In this document: positions 1-7,217 of the stretch, in pieces
How the letters are laid out: every line of letters starts with the position of its first letter
Numbering within the stretch: position 1 is the stretch's first letter
NCBI GenBank assembly: GCA_964404765.1
Contig: CAYOLL010000140.1
Coordinates: forward strand, 1-16,212
DNA from: CAYOLL01 sp964404765 [NCBI: uncultured Gemmatimonadota bacterium]
GTDB lineage: Bacteria; 4572-55
Length of the DNA stretch: 16,212 nt
Reading direction: 5' to 3'
Program-made: the position numbers and the translations under genes
Notes under the pieces: generated by a model
Databases searched by the model: none
Told to the model about the DNA's origin: nothing
What the model saw: the letters and a program-made list of their open reading frames with translations, nothing else

Positions 1-2
1 AT

Positions 3-2690
3 TGCGCATTATTGTCAACTTCGATTGATTTCCGTAAAAAAGTTCGAAGAGCCAACTTTTTCTACATCAATAACGGGGACGCTACATTTACGACCGCCAA
101 TTTTCGAAATTTCGTTTATTTTGTCGGTCGAGCCGAAGGCGACTTTATCGTGCCGAATTGGATTGATTACGACAATGACAATGACGAGGATTTATTTCTG
201 GCCGGGGGTAGTAATCTACTTTCAACGCAAAGCCAAAAAAATCTGTTGTTCCGAAATGATGGTTTTGCGGTAACCAAACCGGACAGTATTATTATGACGG
301 AAATAACCGATGGGGCTATCGTCACTGATAGAGAGCCCTCTAACAGCAGCGCTTGGGCGGATTATGACAATGACGGGGATTTGGATGTTTTTGTGACTAA
401 CGGCAGCACATCGCTCAAATCAAATAATTCGCTTTATCGTAATGATGGAAATGATCTTTTTACCAAAATAACTACCGACGTAGTTGTCAACACGAAAAAC
501 TTTGGTCAGAGCGCGGTTTGGGGCGATTATGACAACGATGGCGATAAAGATTTATTTGTTACCACGTGCTGCGGGGATACAAACGGCTTTTATGCCAATA
601 ACGGCGATGGCTCTTTTACCAAAATGCAGGGGATTCCAATAGTCAGCAGCGCTCGTGACGGGCGAAGCGCAAGTTGGGCCGACTATGACAATGACGGATT
701 TTTAGATTTATACATAGCCGATTATAGTGGAATCAATCACTTATTCCACAACCTCCGCAATTCCAACCATTGGATAACCGTGCGACCCCGTGGCGTAGTG
801 TCGAACTTCTCCTCGATTGGCGCACAGATTAGAGTTAAAACAGGTCAAGGTTGGCAAATGGATGAAGTTGTCAGCAACTCCGGCTATGGCGCGTCCAATA
901 GCCAGGATATCCACTTCGGGCTGAAAGATGCCACCAGCATTGATTCGCTGGTTATTTCCTGGAAAGTCAAAGCGCCTGGTTGGGAACACGGTATTACCAG
1001 AGTTTTTACGAATGTTGCCGTAGATCAAATTCTGGAAATTCGGGAGATTGATCCGCCGTCGGTCATTGATTCAACCTTTACCCTGTCGACCAGTGTGCCT
1101 CTGCAAGGCGACTCTCTGCTCATTTCGACCAGGATAAAAAGCGTCACCCGCCCGCAAGCGCGGCTAATCTATGGCCGCAGTTGGCAATCGCCTGCCGATG
1201 GCGATACTCTGTTGATGAATATTGTAGCAGAAGGTGATGGCTTTGCCGTGCTTGATACGATCCCAAAACAAGATGTAACCTATGAAGGTTTATGGTATTA
1301 CATTGTGCTCGATAATGAGGCCGGTCGAAGCTACTACCCGTCATCCGGTCAACCGCAGCACGTCCCGGTTCGTATTACGGACTTTTCCGACCTGTTTACA
1401 ATCAGCCGCTACCCAAATGGTATTCCGAAAGGTTCTTGGTGGCTCGTATCGCTGCCATTTGAAGGGATTATCGACCTTAACGCTGCGTTAGGGCCGCAGG
1501 AATTTAACTCTGCCAAAGAGCCGACCAATTGGCAGACAATATATTATGAACCGGAGCGTGACCCCAACCCCATTGTATCGGATACGGAAATGACCGGTTC
1601 TCGCGGTTACGCCATCTATCATCGCCTGAACAAAACCTACTTTCCCAAAACTAACAACGCTGTCACCCATGATCCGGCGACCGCCTTTAAATTTGTGCTT
1701 AAACCCGGCTGGAATCTTATCGGCTGGCCCTTTGGCTATAAAGCGACCATTATCAACATGGATACAACTTACGCAAATGCAATTTGGGAGCGCGGCGTCG
1801 CCGGATGGGATTCTACGGTTACCGAGCTGAAACCCTTTGGCGGTTATATGATTTTTAATCGTCAAGGAGTTGTTCCAATTGAGCGGGTGGTGCAAATTGC
1901 GACCCGGTCCCAAGCCGGACAAGCGGCTTCAGTATCAGTCAAGCCTTTGCGCAATTGTCTCTGGACCCTGCAGCTAAATGTAAAAACCACAACAATGGCA
2001 GATATCTATAACTTTGCCGGCACGGCTGCTGTCGGTCAAACAGGCGCTGACGCCCTGGACATTATTGAGCCAATCAGGCTGGGTGATGAAATTTCCGCAT
2101 ATTTTGAGCGCCCAAATCAGCCGTTGCTGGCAGCCGATATTCAGCCGGCGTCATCGGAAGGGAATGTGTGGGATTTTACCGTCATGCGCCCAAAACACGA
2201 GGCCGCCGTTACGCTCAATTGGATCGCCACCGATTTGCCGGCAGCTTATTCCGCCCTGCTGATTGATATTTCCAATAATCAAGAAGTTCCGATTCCCGCT
2301 GCCGCCGGAAGCTATTCCTTCGCTTGTCGGCCCACCCATCACTTCAAGCTGCTGGTCGGAACGCCGGCTTTTATCGGCGGACAGCAAGAGCAGATTCTGG
2401 CGGGACTTCCCAGATTATTGGAAATGTCGCAAAACTTCCCCAATCCTTTTAATCCGACCACAACCATTCGGGTGGCGCTGCCAAAGGCCGGCCCAATCAC
2501 CCTTAATGTTTATAATCTGGCCGGTCAATTAGTCACGACATTGTTGGAGGGCGAACACGAAACCGGCCGGTATGAAGTTCACTGGGCGGGTCGTAATAAA
2601 GCGGGTGGTTTTGTTAGCAGTGGCGTCTATTTCTATCGTCTGCAGACACCGTACGGCCGCCAAACCCGAAAAATGTTATTTCTCAAATAA
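3..2690 (+). CDS. Secreted FG-GAP/VCBS-repeat protein with ASPIC/UnbV domain and C-terminal sorting tail (5' partial)
   Basis: The reading frame is open to the left edge, so the true start lies outside the window; the TTG at 12 is only the first possible start inside it. Four FG-GAP/VCBS-like repeats of about 60-70 residues carry Asp-rich calcium-binding loops (W-x-DYDNDGD-type) near 156-188, 351-380, 513-548 and 671-700. They are followed by an ASPIC/UnbV-like segment at about 765-965. The middle, about 1050-2400, is Ig-like and Trp/Gly-rich, including a PGWNLIGWPF motif. The last ~85 residues, from about 2428, hold SQNFPNPFNPTTTI, YNLAGQ and SSGVYFYRL, which match the type IX-like sorting / FlgD-Ig-like tail of FCB-group secreted proteins. 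I infer an exported surface adhesion or binding protein; no enzymatic motif is visible. The PEGA gene follows after 11 bp, probably in the same transcript. Confidence 0.85.
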   Translation, partial: CALLSTSIDFRKKVRRANFFYINNGDATFTTANFRNFVYFVGRAEGDFIVPNWIDYDNDNDEDLFLAGGSNLLSTQSQKNLLFRNDGFAVTKPDSIIMTEITDGAIVTDREPSNSSAWADYDNDGDLDVFVTNGSTSLKSNNSLYRNDGNDLFTKITTDVVVNTKNFGQSAVWGDYDNDGDKDLFVTTCCGDTNGFYANNGDGSFTKMQGIPIVSSARDGRSASWADYDNDGFLDLYIADYSGINHLFHNLRNSNHWITVRPRGVVSNFSSIGAQIRVKTGQGWQMDEVVSNSGYGASNSQDIHFGLKDATSIDSLVISWKVKAPGWEHGITRVFTNVAVDQILEIREIDPPSVIDSTFTLSTSVPLQGDSLLISTRIKSVTRPQARLIYGRSWQSPADGDTLLMNIVAEGDGFAVLDTIPKQDVTYEGLWYYIVLDNEAGRSYYPSSGQPQHVPVRITDFSDLFTISRYPNGIPKGSWWLVSLPFEGIIDLNAALGPQEFNSAKEPTNWQTIYYEPERDPNPIVSDTEMTGSRGYAIYHRLNKTYFPKTNNAVTHDPATAFKFVLKPGWNLIGWPFGYKATIINMDTTYANAIWERGVAGWDSTVTELKPFGGYMIFNRQGVVPIERVVQIATRSQAGQAASVSVKPLRNCLWTLQLNVKTTTMADIYNFAGTAAVGQTGADALDIIEPIRLGDEISAYFERPNQPLLAADIQPASSEGNVWDFTVMRPKHEAAVTLNWIATDLPAAYSALLIDISNNQEVPIPAAAGSYSFACRPTHHFKLLVGTPAFIGGQQEQILAGLPRLLEMSQNFPNPFNPTTTIRVALPKAGPITLNVYNLAGQLVTTLLEGEHETGRYEVHWAGRNKAGGFVSSGVYFYRLQTPYGRQTRKMLFLK

Positions 2691-2701
2691 GGGAGTAAAA
2701 A

Positions 2702-3547
2702 ATGGGCAAAAGAATACCACCAAAAGCGCAACTTTTTTTGGCGCTGCTGCTCAATTTCATGATCGCCGGAACTTTAAGCGGTCAGACGCCAACTGCGCCA
2801 TTAATCGTCAACTCGAATATAAAAGGCTGCACGATTTTCCTGAACTCAGCGCCATTGGATCAGGTAACGCCCGCATTTTTTACGGACTTTGCGGTGGGCG
2901 AACACACTTTAACAGTGGTTGCGCCTTATGGTAAAGCGCAGGAGGGCAAAGTTACGGTTGAAGCTGATAAGCGTAATGAATTGCATATCGACTTCGCGGT
3001 GGGAAATCTGGAAATTACTTCTAATATACCCGTAGATTCGCTGTATATTAACAATATTCCGACGGACCCAAAAACACCAGCGGCTTTTCATAACTTAAGC
3101 GAAGGCAATTATACGTTAACAACTGTTGAAAAATATGGTCAGCGTCTCAGCCGCAGCATCTCTTTACCCGCTAACGAAACGACGCGTATTGCAATGAACT
3201 ATGCCCTGGCTGATTTGGTGATTGGCTGCAAGCAACAAATTGGAAAAGTATATCTGAATGGCCAATTAACCGGCCAATTGACCCCAGCTATTTTTACCAA
3301 TCTGCCGGAAGGTTTATATCAGATTATTATCAAAAGTGACGCCGGGCAGTTAACCCATAATACGCTTCTTAAACCCGGCCCGGACAATCGCATTGAATTG
3401 GGTTATCCGCCAAAGGACAAAAAATGGCATTATATCATCGGCGCGGCGACCCTGATTACTGCCGGAACGGTTTACTTTGCTCTAAAGCCGGACGATAAAA
3501 AAGAGCGGCCGGGTATTCCGCCTTTTGAATTGCCAAAAAAACAATAG
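2702..3547 (+). CDS. Three-PEGA-repeat envelope protein with C-terminal membrane segment
   Basis: This 281-residue protein starts with a signal peptide (KR near the N-terminus, hydrophobic residues ~11-25, likely cut near LSGQT). Three PEGA-like beta modules of about 68 residues follow, at roughly 32-100, 101-170 and 171-237. Each has the pattern 'xIYLNxxxxGxxTPAxFxNLxEGxYxLTV'. A hydrophobic helix at about 243-261 (HYIIGAATLITAGTVYFAL) precedes a short Lys/Pro-rich tail. PEGA domains are surface or periplasmic, probably carbohydrate- or S-layer-associated modules; a precise function is not known. The start is fixed by GGGAG at 2691-2695, six bases before ATG. It sits directly behind the secreted repeat protein, suggesting co-expression, perhaps as an anchor or accessory. 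It converges with the minus-strand gene ending at 3585. Confidence 0.8.
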   Translation: MGKRIPPKAQLFLALLLNFMIAGTLSGQTPTAPLIVNSNIKGCTIFLNSAPLDQVTPAFFTDFAVGEHTLTVVAPYGKAQEGKVTVEADKRNELHIDFAVGNLEITSNIPVDSLYINNIPTDPKTPAAFHNLSEGNYTLTTVEKYGQRLSRSISLPANETTRIAMNYALADLVIGCKQQIGKVYLNGQLTGQLTPAIFTNLPEGLYQIIIKSDAGQLTHNTLLKPGPDNRIELGYPPKDKKWHYIIGAATLITAGTVYFALKPDDKKERPGIPPFELPKKQ

Positions 3548-3584
3548 CCGGCGGCATTCAGGCCGGTCGGGTCTTACCAAGGCT

Positions 3585-5069
3585 TTAAAGATTGGGTTGG
3601 CGATCAGCAGGTGATTCGATCTCGATATACGTGCCGCTGTCCAACAGGCCCTCGCCGCTGTCTAACCATTCCTCGAAGACGCGCAGTAATTCCTGCCGGG
3701 TGTGGTGGCGGCCTTCCAGTTTTTTCAGCAACCCCGACAACTGCCGCCGCACCTTTTTGATCTTGCCTTTAAGCGCCTGATTCACATGATAGATCACATC
3801 AGGCTGAAGAATCTGCTCCAACTGCTCCAGCAACAAATCGAGCGGCAAATCGGCCTGCAAATTCAACAAATCCTTGAGCGGCTGCTCTGGTACTTCCTTC
3901 CGCACATCCAGCATCGTTTCCAGATAGTTGTTCAAGCGCGTCCAGATATGGCGGTCGGTTTGGATCATTTGAACATATTCGCGCACGCTGGCTTCCAGAC
4001 GGGCTTCCAACTCCGTCGCCGCAATGGTCGCAGGCGGATCGCCCAACGCAAAGTTGCAGCGGCAGCGGGGATGAAGGCGCAGGCTGTTTCGGTCAAAGGT
4101 AACGCACAAATTTTCGACGGCTTTATCCAGCGCGCGGTCAATCACCGTGTAACCCTGTTTGACCGGAATATCCGTTAACTGCGCCAATCGGCCTAATACG
4201 CCAAAGGCCCGCGACCGGCGCAGCGCTTCAATCCGCCCGATGTCAATGGAGGCATTGCGCTTTTGATGCTCAGCCTCATAAGCCTGAAGATACCGATCTT
4301 GAAAAAAGGCAAAGTTTTCCTTCAGTTTTTCGATGCCGCCATACAAAATCAAATCGTCTGATAAATCAAAACGAGATGCATCCAAATCTTGCCGTATTTG
4401 CCGTAAATCGGCCAGCGGCTGCGTGTCGGGAATGGTTAGCGCCGGATTGTTCAGATAGCGCTTGATAGTCAAAAAATGGTCCTGATCGCGCTTAAAAAAA
4501 GCGGAAATCCGCTTAAAACCTTCCACAGCCTGGGTGGCATCGTCGCTGTCTCCCAGCGCGGCAGATAACCGTTCCAACCCGGATTTTGACGGCTGCTGCG
4601 GATCGATGGCCTCATTTAAATGGGTCATGGCCTGCATCAGCGCATTCAGACGATCCATCGGACCGACGCGGTCGCTCATCTCCCGGCTTAAGCGCTCAAC
4701 CTGATTATGGATATGCTGCACGGCCTGCTCATTTTTCTGGCGAAACTGCCGGAAGCCGTTCCAGATCTGCTCCTGCGCGGTCATGTTATAAGCGTCGATT
4801 GCCGCGTCCAAAAGCAAATGGGCCAATTCGATCACCCGCCGCTGCTTGTCCGCGGCAATCAGTTGTCCCAGCGTCAGCGTATCCACCGCTTGTGACAACG
4901 GCAGCCGCGCTTTTTCCAGATTAACCGGACTGATGCCTTTGTAGCCGATGACATAGCCTTCGCGAATTAAACCGGCCAGCAGCAGTTCAAAAACAGGCCG
5001 CGTCAGACCATACTCCGATTTGCGCAGCGATTGGTATAAATCTTCTAATTTGAGATGTTGCTCAAGCAT
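3585..5069 (-). CDS. Unrecognised 494-aa mostly helical protein; weak resemblance to C-terminal part of DUF6079/PglY-like defence ATPases
   Basis: I do not firmly recognise this protein. It is almost entirely predicted helix: a winged-helix-like start (about 1-55, 'LTRPVFELLLAGLIREGYV'), long amphipathic helices rich in Gln, Arg and Leu, a CxC pair at C336/C338 ('RCRCNFALGDPP'), and a basic Leu-rich C-terminal helical bundle. There is no signal peptide, membrane segment, P-loop or nuclease motif. From memory, the winged-helix start plus a Cys pair near a helical tail recalls the C-terminal half of large DUF6079/PglY-like ATPases of phage-defence islands, but the ATPase half is absent. The upstream frame closes at a TAG at 5142-5144, and no good Shine-Dalgarno precedes the ATG. 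It lies 103 bp downstream of the kinase gene on the same strand. It could be a free-standing protein or the surviving 3' part of a larger gene. Confidence 0.6.
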   Translation of the reverse strand: MLEQHLKLEDLYQSLRKSEYGLTRPVFELLLAGLIREGYVIGYKGISPVNLEKARLPLSQAVDTLTLGQLIAADKQRRVIELAHLLLDAAIDAYNMTAQEQIWNGFRQFRQKNEQAVQHIHNQVERLSREMSDRVGPMDRLNALMQAMTHLNEAIDPQQPSKSGLERLSAALGDSDDATQAVEGFKRISAFFKRDQDHFLTIKRYLNNPALTIPDTQPLADLRQIRQDLDASRFDLSDDLILYGGIEKLKENFAFFQDRYLQAYEAEHQKRNASIDIGRIEALRRSRAFGVLGRLAQLTDIPVKQGYTVIDRALDKAVENLCVTFDRNSLRLHPRCRCNFALGDPPATIAATELEARLEASVREYVQMIQTDRHIWTRLNNYLETMLDVRKEVPEQPLKDLLNLQADLPLDLLLEQLEQILQPDVIYHVNQALKGKIKKVRRQLSGLLKKLEGRHHTRQELLRVFEEWLDSGEGLLDSGTYIEIESPADRQPNL

Positions 5070-5129
5070 AGTTTTAGAAAACGGGTGGATAGGCGATAGA
5101 TTGTGGGCTTTTTGGTCATACTCTGAGCC

Positions 5130-5159
5130 ACGACCTACAGCCTACAGTTTAACGACCTA
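5130..5159. repeat. Short intergenic repeat mosaic
   Basis: In the gap between the two minus-strand genes, CCTACAG occurs twice in tandem (5134-5140, 5141-5147), and ACGACCTA occurs at 5130-5137 and again at 5152-5159. It looks like degenerate intergenic filler rather than an operator. No promoter or hairpin terminator is clear in this gap. Confidence 0.5.
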
Positions 5160-5172
5160 AAAGTCTAAATGG

Positions 5173-6270
5173 TTAAGCGGTTTTAAAAAAACGTGGCAGC
5201 GCAATTGTAAAGGAACTGCCTTTATCAATTTGACTGGAGACCGTCACACTACCCCGATGCAGCTCCACAATACGCTTGACTAATGACAGCCCCAAACCGG
5301 TGCCGCTGGTTAAGCGGGCCTTACTTTCGCACTGAAAAAATTTATGAAATATTTTCGGTAAATCTTCTTCGGCAATGCCATAGCCAAAGTCCTGCACGAC
5401 AATAAAAACAGTATCGGATTCCGCCGTAATGCGGATATTTACACGATCATCCATGCTTTTAACACAGAAACTGGCGTTTTCTAACAACTCATCCAAAGCG
5501 CGGATCAACAACTCAACCTGACCACGAATATAAAGCGGCTCATCCGCCATGAGTGGGACAATTTTGAGTACCGTCATCCACTTACTGATTACGTTTTGGA
5601 CAACTTCCTGCGCTAACAGAACCGACGACGCATCCATAAAATCATCGGTATCCGTCAATTGCTCCAATCGCGTCAGCAGGATAAATTTTTCCAGCAGCAA
5701 TTCCATCTCATGCGCGGTATTATCCATTCCGGTATAAATGCCGGAAATTTGTTCGCCGGTCATGGTGGCTGAGGACTCTTTAAGCTGATGAATCCAGCCG
5801 CGCATGTGCGTCAGCGGCGCACGTAATTTTTGGCTCAGATAGTTAAGAATCTGCTCGCTGACATTTTCCTTTTCCCGCTCGGTATGACTGCGTAATTGCT
5901 CAATTCGACGCAAGCGGCCCCGCACGGTAGACACTAAATCCTTTGGACTAAACGGCTTGACAATATAATCGTCCGCTCCCATTTCCTTGCCTAAGCGAAT
6001 ATCTTCCTGAGTACCTTTGGCAGTTAAAAATATAAATGGAATATGGGAAGTGCGTGGATCTTCATGAACTTTATCGTGAAGCTGATAGCCGTCAACCCGC
6101 GGCATCATCACGTCCGTTACAATCAAATCCGGCAAACGCGTTTGCAGAATATCCAGCGCATATTGGCCGTCATCAGCAGTTAATACTTCAAGACCCTCCA
6201 ACTGCAGTGTCCGACTAATTGTAAATAAAATCGTCTTGGAATCTTCAACAACTAAAACGGTCTTTTTCAT
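5173..6270 (-). CDS. Response regulator-histidine kinase fusion lacking the phosphoacceptor histidine
   Basis: A 365-residue cytoplasmic signalling protein with no membrane segment. Residues 1-122 are a complete receiver domain: acidic pair E9/D10, phosphoacceptor D53, T83 and K105. Residues ~135-205 form a HisKA-like helical hairpin, but the usual S-H-E-L-R-x-P-L box reads SQKLRAPL, with Q147-K148 where His-Glu should be. Residues ~245-360 are a full HATPase_c domain: N box N265, G1 DFGYG (294-298), G2 GTGLGL (323-328). ATP binding is therefore expected, but autophosphorylation at the normal site is not. It may act as an ATP-binding phospho-switch controlled by D53, or dimerise with another kinase. 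The start has AAGGAG (6275-6280 on the complement), four bases from ATG. A GCGAT-AA-ATCGC palindrome (6287-6298) lies just upstream. No partner kinase or output regulator is next to it. Confidence 0.88.
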   Translation of the reverse strand: MKKTVLVVEDSKTILFTISRTLQLEGLEVLTADDGQYALDILQTRLPDLIVTDVMMPRVDGYQLHDKVHEDPRTSHIPFIFLTAKGTQEDIRLGKEMGADDYIVKPFSPKDLVSTVRGRLRRIEQLRSHTEREKENVSEQILNYLSQKLRAPLTHMRGWIHQLKESSATMTGEQISGIYTGMDNTAHEMELLLEKFILLTRLEQLTDTDDFMDASSVLLAQEVVQNVISKWMTVLKIVPLMADEPLYIRGQVELLIRALDELLENASFCVKSMDDRVNIRITAESDTVFIVVQDFGYGIAEEDLPKIFHKFFQCESKARLTSGTGLGLSLVKRIVELHRGSVTVSSQIDKGSSFTIALPRFFKTA

Positions 6271-6286
6271 GGGACTCCTTCACAGC

Positions 6287-6298
6287 GCGATAAATCGC
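6287..6298. promoter_or_regulatory. Small palindrome upstream of the RR-kinase gene
   Basis: GCGAT-AA-ATCGC is a perfect inverted repeat with 5-bp arms, placed 17 bp before the minus-strand start codon and just upstream of its Shine-Dalgarno. It could be a small operator or a 5'-UTR hairpin. The arms are short enough to arise by chance. Confidence 0.25.
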
Positions 6299-6423
6299 AG
6301 ATTCGTAGCTCAAAATTCACGGTTCAAAATGTGCATCATTACGACTTCCCCGCGTCTAAGACAATTATACCGTAAAATCAGCCCATTAACAACTAAAAGT
6401 TTTATGCTGACAGTGGCGGAATC

Positions 6424-6439
6424 GCAAAATTTATTTTGC
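6424..6439. promoter_or_regulatory. Perfect 16-bp palindrome, candidate operator for the FAH-pyk operon
   Basis: GCAAAAT-TT-ATTTTGC is a perfect inverted repeat (7-bp arms, 2-bp centre), 12 bp upstream of the -35 box of the promoter at 6452-6480. This geometry suits binding of a dimeric regulator just upstream of RNA polymerase. Which regulator binds cannot be read from the window. Confidence 0.45.
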
Positions 6440-6451
6440 CTGGAAAAGAGA

Positions 6452-6480
6452 TTGACACTATAATCATCTTGCTCTATTAT
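6452..6480 (+). promoter_or_regulatory. Sigma70-like promoter for the FAH-family/pyk operon
   Basis: TTGACA (6452-6457), a 17-bp spacer and TATTAT (6475-6480) give a consensus -35 and a 5/6 -10 box. A start near 6487 would leave a leader of about 38 nt before the ATG at 6525. TATAAT at 6459-6464 could pair with TTGCCT at 6436-6441 (also 17 bp) as a weaker, overlapping second promoter. Confidence 0.6.
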
Positions 6481-6524
6481 TAGAGCCGAACAAACGAAGG
6501 TTAACTTTCACATCGAGGTCACGC

Positions 6525-7175
6525 ATGATCCCGCTTATTGTCGATCAACAAACCTTTACGGCCAACCGCATCTTCTGCGTTGGACGTAACTACGTAGCCC
6601 ATGCCCAAGAGCTTAAAAATGAAGTGCCGGATACACCGGTTATTTTTATGAAACCGGTTTCGGCGTTAGTCCTGCCTGATCAATCCGTGCCTTTTCCTGC
6701 CCACGGCGCAGATCTGCACCATGAAGTTGAAGTCGTTATCTTGATTGGACAAGCCGGGCGCGCGCATACCCCGGCGGAAGCGGCTTCTCTCATCAGCGGC
6801 TTGACGCTCGGCCTGGACTTGACCTTGCGCGATGTACAAAACAAGCTAAAAACGAAGGGCCTCCCCTGGGAATTGGCCAAAGCCTTTGACGCCAGCGCTA
6901 TGATTGGCCATTTTACACCGTATACGCCGGCCATCGACCTGACGAGCCTGAGTTTTGCCTGCCATGTTAACAATGAACTGCGGCAACAGGGCTGTACCGA
7001 TCAAATGATTTTTCCGATCCAAACACTGCTGGTTTTTATCAGCTCCATTTGGCAGCTTCAGCCAGGCGATTTGATTTACACCGGTACACCCGCCGGTGTC
7101 GGGCCGCTCAAACCCGGCGATCAGATTACAATCTCCGCTGATTGGGCCGGGCGCTTTAGCTGGAACATTCGTTGA
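6525..7175 (+). CDS. Fumarylacetoacetate hydrolase family protein, acylpyruvase/FAHD1-like
   Basis: This 216-residue single-domain FAH-fold enzyme is close in style to FAHD1-type acylpyruvases / oxaloacetate decarboxylases. Diagnostic blocks are CVGRNYVAHAQEL (18-30) with the family His26, LHHEVEVV with metal ligands E67 and E69, D98 in LGLDLTLRDVQ, KGLPWELAKAFD (111-122), and YTGTPAGVGPL near the C-terminus. The ligand set E-x-E...D binds Mg2+ or Mn2+. The family cleaves or decarboxylates 2,4-dioxo acids and oxaloacetate to pyruvate-type products; the exact substrate cannot be fixed from sequence. The start has GAGGT five to six bases upstream of ATG, under the promoter at 6452-6480. It is 42 bp upstream of pyruvate kinase, which fits a pyruvate-node operon. 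Length is normal for FAHD1 (about 220). Confidence 0.9.
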   Translation: MIPLIVDQQTFTANRIFCVGRNYVAHAQELKNEVPDTPVIFMKPVSALVLPDQSVPFPAHGADLHHEVEVVILIGQAGRAHTPAEAASLISGLTLGLDLTLRDVQNKLKTKGLPWELAKAFDASAMIGHFTPYTPAIDLTSLSFACHVNNELRQQGCTDQMIFPIQTLLVFISSIWQLQPGDLIYTGTPAGVGPLKPGDQITISADWAGRFSWNIR

Positions 7176-7202
7176 ATTCCCCCCATCCACTATTATTTTA
7201 GC

Positions 7203-7208
7203 AGGAGG
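7203..7208 (+). promoter_or_regulatory. Strong Shine-Dalgarno of pyk
   Basis: AGGAGG lies nine bases before the ATG at 7218. It is the strongest ribosome-binding site in the window and fixes the start of pyruvate kinase. Confidence 0.75.
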
Positions 7209-7217
7209 TTACCCTTC

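Noticed and set aside
3548-3584. Bidirectional terminator between the convergent genes
   Set aside because: CCGG words at 3548-3565 can pair only as short imperfect stems, without a T tract.
3702-4178. Plus-strand 158-codon frame opposite the 494-residue gene
   Set aside because: It has poor amino-acid composition for a real protein and no ribosome-binding site. The minus-strand frame is longer and uninterrupted. It remains only as a caution because the minus-strand product is unrecognised.
6452-6464. TTGACA directly followed by TATAAT read as one promoter
   Set aside because: Only 1 bp separates the two boxes. Each instead pairs at 17-bp spacing with another box, which is how they were annotated.
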